Part shown: positions 56,400-64,000 of the stretch, one piece after another
Numbering within the stretch: position 1 is the stretch's first letter
Layout: every line of letters begins with the position of its first letter
Origin: Calothrix sp. NIES-4105
Lineage (GTDB): Bacteria; Cyanobacteriota; Cyanobacteriia; Cyanobacteriales; Nostocaceae
Assembly (NCBI RefSeq): GCF_002368415.1
Contig: NZ_AP018290.1
Location: 9,477,717 to 9,541,716 of the forward strand
Reading direction: 5' to 3'
DNA length: 64,000 bases
Made by a program: the position numbers and the translations under genes
The notes under the pieces: generated by a model
What the model was told of the DNA's origin: nothing
Database searches by the model: none
The model's input: only the letters and a program-made list of their open reading frames with translations

Positions 56400-57566
56400 T
56401 TAAATCACAAAATTTTCTGTAATTTGATAACTATCCATCTTGACTTCGATACTAAATGTTTCTCCAACTTCTCCTTCAAATCGATTTAACTGTATATAGT
56501 TATCTTGTTCTCTTGCTTGTACTTCCTGAATGATTTCTCCTGATGCTCTTACAGCTAGTTTAATATTGCTAGGTAGATAAGGGATTTTACGGTCAGGATG
56601 TAGCTGTACGCGGATGCAAGCAAATTGGTTATCTGGAACAATCAGAGCTATTACTAATACAAATGAAGTCGAATCATCCATTCCTAAATTTATCAGTTTG
56701 GCTCGCTTGACGTTTTTTGCTCCTACTTCTAAAGGTTGCCTAAAATTCAAAGCAGTGTCACCAATATTGGAACCCAAAAATGTCTCTACCGAATCCCAAA
56801 ACTGGTCATATACTCCTTCTAGCCAACGACTTAGATTTAAGTAACGCGACTGTTTTAATCGTTCGTACAAACGCTGGCGCCATTGTTCATTTTCTAATAA
56901 GGCGCCCCAAGTTGCAAATGGGACTGCTAATCTGGGAAAAGTGACAGTATCATCAGTTAACCGTTGTAATAAATTTTCGGCATTACTACTTGATAATTCC
57001 GGTAATGAAGGTACAGTAGCTATAGAAGACTCTTGTTTACAAAATTGATAGTTAATCCAGAAAGCGTTGAAATCTTTGGTTAAATATCGCGCGTCTATAC
57101 AATACGTTCTATCTATTGGGTCGTAATTAGCTTTTAATTTAAGTTTTGCATAAGTTGTATAACCCCAAAAACGTACCCACTCCCCCGAAGCGTTGACTTG
57201 TACAGCCAAATAATAATCTGCTGCCCAACTTGGAACATCTACCCATTCTTGAGGTACTTCTAACTCACTATCATCAATTGCTTCGCTAGGAATCAATACA
57301 ACTCGTCTCTCTTCTAACAAAATAGCTGTACCATTGACAAATTCCCAAAAAGCTGGGGTACCAGGAAAACTGTACCAAACACTAGCTTGTATAGAATCGA
57401 GAGTAGAAATCCAATCTAAAAAAGCGTAGAGGCAAATTTGATTCATGTAAGCGCGCCAGCGACTACCAGACGTGGTATACATTTGGCTTTGCTGCCAGCA
57501 CTGCGCCTGAACTGTTGGTGTTATTTCTAACATCCATTCTCTAGGGTCTGCGAACGCGCATGTCAT
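56400..57566 (-). CDS. DUF1822 family protein (copy B)
   Basis: The protein has 388 residues, homologous to copy A throughout, with ADPREWMLEITP at the start, IPSEAIDDSELEVPQEWVDV in the core, DPIDRTYCIDARYL and the ending YQITENFVI. No membrane segment is seen. The start ATG at 57566 follows a remnant of a sigma-like gene by 16 bases, the same spacing as between the intact sigma gene and the DUF1822 remnant at 52618. That supports the original order sigma, DUF1822, CHAT-CHASE2. The family function is unknown. Confidence 0.9.
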   Translation of the reverse strand: MTCAFADPREWMLEITPTVQAQCWQQSQMYTTSGSRWRAYMNQICLYAFLDWISTLDSIQASVWYSFPGTPAFWEFVNGTAILLEERRVVLIPSEAIDDSELEVPQEWVDVPSWAADYYLAVQVNASGEWVRFWGYTTYAKLKLKANYDPIDRTYCIDARYLTKDFNAFWINYQFCKQESSIATVPSLPELSSSNAENLLQRLTDDTVTFPRLAVPFATWGALLENEQWRQRLYERLKQSRYLNLSRWLEGVYDQFWDSVETFLGSNIGDTALNFRQPLEVGAKNVKRAKLINLGMDDSTSFVLVIALIVPDNQFACIRVQLHPDRKIPYLPSNIKLAVRASGEIIQEVQAREQDNYIQLNRFEGEVGETFSIEVKMDSYQITENFVI

Positions 57567-57582
57567 TTTTTACACCTTCTAA

Positions 57583-57781
57583 TTACTGTTTTACGTTTAA
57601 ATCACCATAACGGTTTCTTAAGTACTCTTCCAAAGCAATACTCATATTTTTTATTAGGGTGGAGTTTAGACAATTATTCAAATCTATATTCTACTGTCAG
57701 AATATTTACAAATTTTACAGACGGAAACAAATTATATTATCTATACTTAGCATCCTAATAATTTTAACGCTTATTAATAAA
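57583..57781 (-). pseudogene. Remnant of a sigma-like gene end plus its upstream region
   Basis: On the minus strand the last 31 codons before the stop at 57583 match the end of copy B (NMSIALEEYLRNRYGDLNVK against DMSVALEEYLRNCYGDFNVK). Ahead of that is a short piece matching the LFPSVKSLNIL region, and then non-coding sequence matching the DNA upstream of copy B at about 53925-54000. Most of the gene has been deleted. It marks the left unit of the tandem duplication. Confidence 0.85.
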
Positions 57782-57855
57782 AATATTAACATTGTGAATG
57801 TATTTTTACCTCAATGTAACCGCTTTGTGATTGCTCCCGTCGGATAGTTTAAAAC

Positions 57856-57893
57856 TTGAACGTAGTAATAAGACTTGTAGCCTGATCGCACCA
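57856..57893. repeat. Fragment of the MITE-like element
   Basis: TTGAACGTAGTAATAAGACT followed by TGTAGCCTGATCGCACC matches the interior of the element at 35875-36002 with one or two changes. Terminal repeats are missing. From here to 58165 I see no gene. Confidence 0.7.
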
Positions 57894-58165
57894 GCTTGCA
57901 ATAGTGACTGAGTAATTTTTGACTCCAAAAATGGCAATCATAACTTCTCACCAGTAGAAGGAGCAGGTAATAGTAAGAGTAGTTTACGAGTGGAGTCAGT
58001 CGGTACCTGTATAAAATGCATGAGGTAGGTCATATTACTATATCGATACTCAAATATATACTACTTGATAAGTAAGTGAGTGGAAATCAAGCAAACTATG
58101 TAACAGAATGTAAACTTGAATAAAAATCCTAATTTAGCTTGGGTTTAAACTTATTTACAATATTT

Positions 58166-58325
58166 CTAGCCAATTAATTCCAAGCATCTGCGCTTTCGCT
58201 CCTTAGAATATAGAGAGACAATTAGTTTTAAAAAATCATCTGAATCAAAAGGCTTTGTTAGATAAGCGTCAAACCCCGCTTGGATTGTTTGCTCGAAAGC
58301 TTCTTCCTTATCTAGGGCTGTGTTG
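58166..58325 (-). pseudogene. C-terminal remnant of a response-regulator receiver domain
   Basis: On the minus strand the frame reads ALDKEEAFEQTIQAGFDAYL, then TKPFDSDDFLKLIVSLYSKE, ending at a TAG at 58166-58168. AGFDAYLTKPF is the strand with the conserved Lys-Pro of receiver domains. The part with the phosphorylated Asp is missing; upstream sequence (58326 on) is unrelated. It lies ahead of a working PAS-receiver gene on the other strand. Confidence 0.75.
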
Positions 58326-58716
58326 AACTACCGTTCCCAATCCCCTTGGGATATGGAAACGGATTCTGAAGAGTCTTAGCTTGCTAACTCACTTTATTTT
58401 TAATCACATATAACATGTGTTGTCAATGGCTCTTTCTCATACAAAACGCAAATATTGTTTTCATATATACATACTTTCTTAATCAAGAATCATCCTTACG
58501 ATTAGTAGCAGCTAAATAGGTAACGACTAAACACACTTTTAAGCACATAAATACAAGTGTGATTGTCTATTTTCTCGGCGCCTATGTTATAAATTAAACC
58601 ACTGTTAATTGCTCGAAATCCTTGATTTTTAGGGGTTTTTAAGGATGAATCAGCCCTGCCGCACGAGGGGGGTTGGGGGGATTTTATTCAAAACCTACGT
58701 AGTATTCCCTTACTGT

Positions 58717-58754
58717 TTATCTCACACTAAGTTTTAATACATAGTGTGAGATAA
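58717..58754. terminator. Perfect 13-bp hairpin followed by T-run
   Basis: TTATCTCACACTA, a 12-base loop, then TAGTGTGAGATAA and TTTTTT. This is a terminator-like shape for the plus strand, but no clear gene precedes it on that strand. It lies about 180 bases upstream of the PAS-receiver gene and could be an operator instead. The stem is AT-rich. The rest of 58326-58934 shows only a G-rich repeat end near 58655-58690. Confidence 0.5.
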
Positions 58755-58934
58755 TTTTTTGATTAATAAACGTTACAAGTGTTAATGAAGCGGCGCCTGG
58801 TATAATTGTTGTTAGAATTGAGTCAAACAGTTTATAATTTATTGAAGCTCGAAAGTGACTGTAAATTATACTCTGAATTTTCCTCCGCAGGTAACTGCAT
58901 GTTTACAAATATTTAGAAACAAGCGATTAGCGTT

Positions 58935-59969
58935 GTGAGTGAAGAAGAATTTACGCATCATATCCAAATTATCCGTCAACAGATAGAGGCGTTGTGCGGA
59001 TATATTCATTCCAAGCCAACTGTTGAACAATTGAGTAATACAAGAGAGCAAATCGGCGCCTCTCTTGAAAACCTCCAATTATTCGATGAACAAAGGCAGG
59101 CTAGTTTAGAATTAATGGCAATAGTTCAAGAAGAATTACTGGCTCAGAATGAGTATCTGGCTGTAGAACGTCAAGATTATTATGACCTATTTAAGTTTGC
59201 ACCTGATGCTTATTTAGTAACGAATACTCAAGGAATAATTCAAAAAGCGAACGTTGCTGCTGCTAATTTATTAAATGTTCCCCAACAGTTCCTAATCGGC
59301 AAACCTCTAATTTATTTTGTGGCTGAGACAGAGCGTTCTATTTTTCGTACTAAATTAAATCATTTGCCTCAAAATTTGTCTCAAATATCTGTCCAAGAGT
59401 GGGAAATAACCATGTGTCCACGCTTTGGTCAACTTTTTGATGCTTCGTTTTTGGTAACACCTATGGGTGACTTAAAGGGTTCGCTCCTTTCACTACGAAT
59501 TATTATACGTGATATTACTAAATATAAGCAGCTTTCTTTAAAACAATTAGACCTGCAGTCGCTTCCAACAGTTACGTCGATTCCTCGTTCGCTTGATGGA
59601 TTGCGCGTATTGTTTGTAGACGATGAAACCGATGCACGCGAGTTTATCACTACAGTGCTGGAGCAATATGGAATAGAAGTAACGGCAGTTGCAACAGTTG
59701 CTGAGGCGCTCTCCGTACTGGAACAATCACTTCCTGATGTATTATTAAGTGATATTAAGATGCCTGATGAAGATGGCTATGCTTTGATTAAAAAAGTACG
59801 GGCAATAGAAGCAGAGAAAGGATGCTTCATTCCTACTGCTGCCTTGACTGCTTATCTTGCAGAAGACCGGGTAAAAGCAATAAAAGCAGGTTTTCAGTCC
59901 CACTTACATAAATTGTCAGAGCCAACAAAGTTGGTAGAAATGGTTGCAAAGCTTGCTGGGCGAGGCTGA
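58935..59969 (+). CDS. PAS-receiver response regulator
   Basis: The protein has 344 residues and starts at a GTG; an in-frame stop lies shortly upstream and no ATG precedes the first helix. Residues 1-75 form a coiled coil. A PAS domain covers about 75-195 (YYDLFKFAPDAYLVTNTQGIIQKANVAAANLL). A C-terminal receiver domain (about 225-340) has VLFVDDETDARE, the phosphoacceptor Asp in VLLSDIKMPDEDGY and the Thr in ALTAY. The usual Lys-Pro is Lys-Leu here (LHKLSEP). There is no output domain. It may pass phosphate from the hybrid kinase that follows. After the TGA stop the frame continues for 36 codons (see 59970-60246). Confidence 0.88.
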   Translation: MSEEEFTHHIQIIRQQIEALCGYIHSKPTVEQLSNTREQIGASLENLQLFDEQRQASLELMAIVQEELLAQNEYLAVERQDYYDLFKFAPDAYLVTNTQGIIQKANVAAANLLNVPQQFLIGKPLIYFVAETERSIFRTKLNHLPQNLSQISVQEWEITMCPRFGQLFDASFLVTPMGDLKGSLLSLRIIIRDITKYKQLSLKQLDLQSLPTVTSIPRSLDGLRVLFVDDETDAREFITTVLEQYGIEVTAVATVAEALSVLEQSLPDVLLSDIKMPDEDGYALIKKVRAIEAEKGCFIPTAALTAYLAEDRVKAIKAGFQSHLHKLSEPTKLVEMVAKLAGRG

Positions 59970-60246
59970 AATTCTTACCGAAATTCGCCAACGTATCTTG
60001 CATCTGGCATTCCTTCGCTGAGTGATGAAGAACTTGAACAGGAAATTGCTCTCCGTGGCTACACCAAAATGGGCATGTAGAGACGTTACATGTAACGTCT
60101 CTACTCTTACGCTATTATCAACTAAGCGACACAGGTATTGGCACCGAGGCATTCGCGAGGAAAATGTTTACTGTCAAGCTGCCTAGTATTTATGTTCTAG
60201 CTAGAGATAGTAATTGCGAATGCAACAACCTTAAACCAAAAAAGTT
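59970..60246. other. Spacer with in-frame coding remnant and a 28-bp perfect palindrome
   Basis: Directly after the TGA of the PAS-receiver gene the same frame reads NSYRNSPTYLASGIPSLSDE and on to ALRGYTKMGM before a TAG, which looks like former coding sequence. At 60077-60104 lies a perfect palindrome with half-site GTAGAGACGTTACA, of a type scattered in cyanobacterial genomes. No other gene is seen before the kinase start at 60247. Confidence 0.6.
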
Positions 60247-63200
60247 ATGTTAGGGGATTTAGAAAATATTGTAATTACCTCAGAATTGCAAAGTCGAACT
60301 CCGAGGGAAACTAACTTACATGCAGAAAATCAAGCATTAGCGTTGTTAACACGGCTTTTGGTAAATAAGCCAGAAACAATGCTCCAGAACTTAGTTGAAA
60401 TTGCACTTGAACTGTGTCAAGCTGGAACTGCTGGTGTCAGTACATTCTCAACAACATTTAGTGGTAAAGAAGTTTTTCGTTGGAATGTATTAGCAGGAAC
60501 ATTAAAACAGCATACAGGCGCCACTATTCCACGCTCAGAAAGCCTCTGTAGCATGTGTTTAAATCACGGTACTCCTAAGCTCTATCAGTATCCCGAACGT
60601 TATTTTACCTATTTGCAGGCAGTAAAAACACCTATTGTAGAAGCCTTGGTGTTACCCGTTGTAGCAGATTCGCAGACACTCGGTACTATATGGATAATGT
60701 CCCACTCCCAACAGCGACACTTTGACAGTGAAGATGTGCGGGTGATGACATGTTTGGCAGACTTTACTGCTGCGGCACTATCAAAGCAGCGACAAACGCA
60801 GTCTGTAATAGCACCGATTAATGAACGTAGACGGGTCGAAGAGTCTGATTTGGAAAGCAAATCATACTTTCGGACGTTTGTCAACCTAGTTCCGGACATG
60901 CTGTGGCGCAATAATGTAACAGGTGATACAAGTTGGTATAACCAGCGCTGGCTTGACTATACTGGGCAAACGTTGGAGGAAGCACAGGGCTATGGCTGGC
61001 TTGATGTTATTCATCCAGAAGATTACGCGCAATCGGCAAGCAACTTTCAAAATGCAGTACACATGCGTTGTCCTCTGCGACAAGAACACCGCATCCGAGG
61101 CAAAGACGGTTTTTACCGCTGGTTTTTAGTTCAAGCTATGCCAGTATGCGATTATTCCGGGCGCATTATTGAATGGTTCGGCGCCGCGACCGACATTCAT
61201 GAGCAGCGTGCGGCAATCGAAGCTTTGCAACAATCAGAACAGCGGTTGCGGGTGATGATTGAGAATTTGCCAGGTGGGGCGGCGTTTGTTGTTGACCGAA
61301 ACCTACGCTATTTGCTTGCCGAAGGTGAAGCTCTTTATACCGCAGGTTTCAAACCCGAAGATTTAGTTGGCAAAACCATTTTTGACGCGCTTACACCCGA
61401 ATTAGCCACTCAGTATGAAAAAATATATCGCCTTGCTCTAGCAGGCGAGTCCTTCACATACGAACATAATGCCCACGGCTCTTCGTATATCTCGCACGGA
61501 ACTCCGCTTATAGATTCGAGTGGCTTTATTTATGCCGTGCTTGCAGTATCTTATGACATATCTGACCGTAAAAAAGCAGAAGTTGCTTTGCGCGAATCTG
61601 AAGAAAAATATCGCACGTTATTTAATTCGATAGATCAGGGCTTTGGGGTAGCTGAGGTAATTTTCAATTCTTCAGACGAGCCGATTGATTTCCGCTTTTT
61701 GGAAGTCAATGAGCAGTTTGAACATCAAACTGGGCTTAAGCGCACTTCTGTGTTGAGCGGACGAACAATTCGACAAGTTGCGCCAAATGTCGAAGAGGAA
61801 TTTTTTCAAATTTACGGTCAGGTGGCGCGAACTGGGGAGCCTATAAGGTTCGAGCAATACTCCCCATTACTTAATCGCTGGTTCTCCGTTTACGCTTTCT
61901 CTTTCTCTGAACCCCAACGGCGCCGCATTGCTGTACTGTTTAATAATATTACAGAGCGCAAACAGGCGGATGAACAATTGCGTCGTGCTGCCCTCATGGA
62001 TGCTTTCCGGGTCAAGTTGTCGGATGCACTGCGACCGCTCACCGATCCAGTACAAATTCAAGCCCAAGCGTGCCGTCTGCTGGGTGAGCATTTAAACGTT
62101 GACCGCGCCTACTACGTTGAAATTGACTCAGCAGAGGACGTAGCCCGTGTTAATCAGGATTATTTGCGCGGCAACTCGCCTTCGCTCGTCGGCGTTTATA
62201 GGTTCGCGGATTACGGTTGGATTGTGCCGTTTCTTCAAAAAGGCGAAACCATCCGAGTCACAGATACTCAAAAATCGAACATTATACCCACAGCCAACGA
62301 CCGCTCGGCAATGGCGGCTATTAGGATAGGAGCGCATATTTCCGTGCCGCTTATCAAAGCTTTTGCCTTGGTGGGCGCGCTTTGTGTTACCGAATCTGCG
62401 CCACGCGAGTGGTTGGCTCAGGAAGTCGAGCTAGTGCGCGAAACCGCCGAACGCATCTGGGCGACCATCGAACGTGCCCGCGCTGAAGCAGCCTTGCGAG
62501 AATCGGAAATTCAACGAATTCAAGAACAAGCTGCCCGCGAAGAGGAACGTCAGCGAGCAGAGTCACTTGCAGAACTCGACCGTGCCAAAACTATATTTTT
62601 TAGCAACATTAGCCACGAGTTTCGCACACCCCTGACGCTGTTACTGGCGCCTCTTCAAGATGCTTTACATGATAATAATAATCCTCTTTCTCCACAAATG
62701 CGCGAACGTTTAGAAGTAGCGCATCGCAACGCTATACGTCTTTTAAAGCTAGTTAATACCCTGCTTGACTTCTCCCGCATTGAAGCAGGTCGCATGAAAG
62801 CAGTATATCAAGAAACAGACTTAGCACAGTTGACAACCGAGTTAGCTTCTGTATTCCGTTCGGCAATTGAGCAAGCAGGACTACGATTTATTGTTGATTG
62901 CCCACCATTACGAGAATCTGTATATGTGGATAGGGAAATGTGGGAAAAAATTGTCCTCAATCTGCTTTCCAATGCTTTTAAGTTTACTCTTAAAGGGGAA
63001 ATAACTGTCAGATTGCTTCAATTAAACGACCAAGAAGTAACGCTACAAGTGCAAGATACAGGTGTAGGTATCGAAAATAAAGAAATGCCTCGTTTATTTG
63101 AACGATTCTACCAAGTACGAGGAACACAAGCAAGAACACATGAAGGTTCGGGGATTGGTTTAGCCCTAGTACATGAACTAGTAAAACTACATGGTGGAAA

Positions 63201-64000
63201 AATAAATGTAAGCAGCACCCTAGGAGAAAGAAGTTGCTTTAGTGTAACAATTCCTCTAGGCAAAGCTCACTTACCAAGTATACATATATCTTCTCATAGT
63301 GCTGAGTTGAAAGTGCTGAGTGCTGAGTATTCTATTCACTCAGAACTCAGCACTCATCACTCATCACTCCCAAACACCCACTCAGAACTCAGCACTCATC
63401 ACTCATCACTCCCAAACACCCACTCAGAACTCAGCACTCAGCACTCATCACTTCTAAAGAGGCACTCATCACTTGTACTTTTGGTAGATGACAATGCTGA
63501 TATGCGAGATTATTTAACGCGAATACTCAGGGAACATGTTACGGTTGAAGCTGTTGGTAATGGAGCAACAGCACTCGCAGCAGCAACAGCGCACGTACCT
63601 GATTTGATACTTAGTGATGTAATGATGCCAGGGCTAGACGGCTTTGAGTTACTAAAAGCACTCCGTAACAACCCACGCACAAAAGAAGTGCCTATTATCT
63701 TGTTGTCCGCACGCGCGCGAGAAGAATCTGTAATTGAAGGACTCCAAACTGGGGCTGATGATTATCTTATTAAACCCTTCTCTGCCTCTTTGCTTATAGC
63801 TCGTGTAAATGCCCATCTCCAAATGGCGCAGCTACGCTCAGAAGCACTTCGCCATGAGAAAGCAAGCAACCGTATGAAGGATAAGTTACTAGCAGAAGTT
63901 TCTCATGAACTTAATGCTCCCCTAGTGGCTATTCTTGGTTGGACGCGGTTACTTCGTAGTAGCCCATTTAGCCCAGCAATGCTAACAAAATCTTTGGAGA
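60247..64000 (+). CDS. Hybrid sensor histidine kinase, partial (3' end outside the window)
   Basis: The frame is open from the ATG at 60247 to the window edge, 1251 codons. Domain order by residue: GAF (about 30-185), PAS (207-330, YFRTFVNLVPDMLWRNN), PAS (335-450), PAS (456-575, YRTLFNSIDQGFGVAEV), GAF (590-750), HisKA with SNISHEFRTPLTLL (about 785), HATPase with NLLSNAFKFT (about 906) and GSGIGLAL, a low-complexity linker (about 1015-1075), receiver with LLVDDNADMRDYL and phosphoacceptor Asp in LILSDVMMPG (about 1122), and a second HisKA with AEVSHELNAPLVAILGW (about 1215). The second kinase core lies beyond the edge. It has no membrane segment, so it senses cytoplasmic signals. The linker derives from a dispersed repeat (63297-63476). 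Confidence 0.93.
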   Translation, partial: MLGDLENIVITSELQSRTPRETNLHAENQALALLTRLLVNKPETMLQNLVEIALELCQAGTAGVSTFSTTFSGKEVFRWNVLAGTLKQHTGATIPRSESLCSMCLNHGTPKLYQYPERYFTYLQAVKTPIVEALVLPVVADSQTLGTIWIMSHSQQRHFDSEDVRVMTCLADFTAAALSKQRQTQSVIAPINERRRVEESDLESKSYFRTFVNLVPDMLWRNNVTGDTSWYNQRWLDYTGQTLEEAQGYGWLDVIHPEDYAQSASNFQNAVHMRCPLRQEHRIRGKDGFYRWFLVQAMPVCDYSGRIIEWFGAATDIHEQRAAIEALQQSEQRLRVMIENLPGGAAFVVDRNLRYLLAEGEALYTAGFKPEDLVGKTIFDALTPELATQYEKIYRLALAGESFTYEHNAHGSSYISHGTPLIDSSGFIYAVLAVSYDISDRKKAEVALRESEEKYRTLFNSIDQGFGVAEVIFNSSDEPIDFRFLEVNEQFEHQTGLKRTSVLSGRTIRQVAPNVEEEFFQIYGQVARTGEPIRFEQYSPLLNRWFSVYAFSFSEPQRRRIAVLFNNITERKQADEQLRRAALMDAFRVKLSDALRPLTDPVQIQAQACRLLGEHLNVDRAYYVEIDSAEDVARVNQDYLRGNSPSLVGVYRFADYGWIVPFLQKGETIRVTDTQKSNIIPTANDRSAMAAIRIGAHISVPLIKAFALVGALCVTESAPREWLAQEVELVRETAERIWATIERARAEAALRESEIQRIQEQAAREEERQRAESLAELDRAKTIFFSNISHEFRTPLTLLLAPLQDALHDNNNPLSPQMRERLEVAHRNAIRLLKLVNTLLDFSRIEAGRMKAVYQETDLAQLTTELASVFRSAIEQAGLRFIVDCPPLRESVYVDREMWEKIVLNLLSNAFKFTLKGEITVRLLQLNDQEVTLQVQDTGVGIENKEMPRLFERFYQVRGTQARTHEGSGIGLALVHELVKLHGGKINVSSTLGERSCFSVTIPLGKAHLPSIHISSHSAELKVLSAEYSIHSELSTHHSSLPNTHSELSTHHSSLPNTHSELSTQHSSLLKRHSSLVLLVDDNADMRDYLTRILREHVTVEAVGNGATALAAATAHVPDLILSDVMMPGLDGFELLKALRNNPRTKEVPIILLSARAREESVIEGLQTGADDYLIKPFSASLLIARVNAHLQMAQLRSEALRHEKASNRMKDKLLAEVSHELNAPLVAILGWTRLLRSSPFSPAMLTKSLE
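63297..63476. repeat. 42-bp tandem repeat translated as a linker in the hybrid kinase
   Basis: The unit CACTCAGAACTCAGCACTCA continues with TCACTCATCACTCCCAAACA and CC, and occurs twice in full plus a divergent third copy. It encodes HSELSTHHSSLPNT per unit. An upstream inverted piece AGTGCTGAGTGCTGAGT pairs with it. Such GTGCTGAGT repeats are usually intergenic in cyanobacteria; here the frame stays open. Confidence 0.85.

Noticed and set aside
63297-63476. CRISPR-like array
   Set aside because: The repeats are directly adjacent with no unique spacers and stay in frame within the kinase gene.

Overview
The window looks like a piece of a low-GC (about 40% by eye) cyanobacterial chromosome, probably a filamentous form. 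The evidence is the gene content: DUF1822, CHAT/CHASE2 and DUF928 families, large filamentous-haemagglutinin exoproteins, a PEP-CTERM protein, an NrtP-type nitrate permease and dense intergenic palindromes. The usual cyanobacterial HIP1 octamer GCGATCGC was not seen. GGCGCC takes its place, with about 105 sites counted by hand. No tRNA, rRNA, CRISPR array or intact insertion sequence was found.

Layout. (1) 1-184 holds the tail of a DUF4351 protein. (2) 351-6853, minus strand, is an accessory block of an extracellular contractile injection system (eCIS): a DUF4255 cap-like protein, a Pvc15/Afp15-like AAA+ ATPase, a papain/transglutaminase-like candidate effector, a nucleotidyltransferase-like candidate toxin and a small acidic immunity-like protein. 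No sheath, tube, baseplate or spike gene is present. (3) 7076-12867 has a Ser/Thr kinase, an FKBP lipoprotein, an aspartoacylase coupled to a MazF-type toxin-antitoxin pair, and an ATP-grasp enzyme. (4) 13086-24323 is a two-partner-secretion locus: TPR-CHAT protein, TpsB porin, TpsA exoprotein, DUF928 protein. (5) 24455-27420 has a glutamate-receptor-like channel, a BASS transporter and a transaldolase-family enzyme. (6) 27712-32480 is the operon sigma-like factor / DUF1822 / CHAT-CHASE2. (7) 32642-34570 is a Tat-type GMC oxidoreductase. (8) 35117-48682 is a second secretion-related locus: DUF928, TpsA, PEP-CTERM protein, TPR-CHAT, TpsA, without its own TpsB. (9) 48955-52152, minus strand, is the operon nitrate permease / GAF protein / nitric oxide synthase oxygenase. 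(10) 52313-57781 is a second sigma/DUF1822/CHAT-CHASE2 locus that was once a tandem duplication; the remnants on both flanks show it. (11) 58166-64000 is a two-component region: a receiver remnant, a PAS-receiver protein and a large hybrid histidine kinase cut by the window edge.

How they may work together. The single TpsB may export all three TpsA proteins, with CHAT proteases and DUF928 proteins as partners. The sigma/DUF1822/CHAT-CHASE2 unit reads like a sensor, a protease and a transcription output. The NOS operon suggests a link between NO production and nitrate uptake. Palindromic repeats are unusually active in shaping genes here: repeat ends supply stop codons to three genes, and repeat sequence is translated in frame in at least two proteins.
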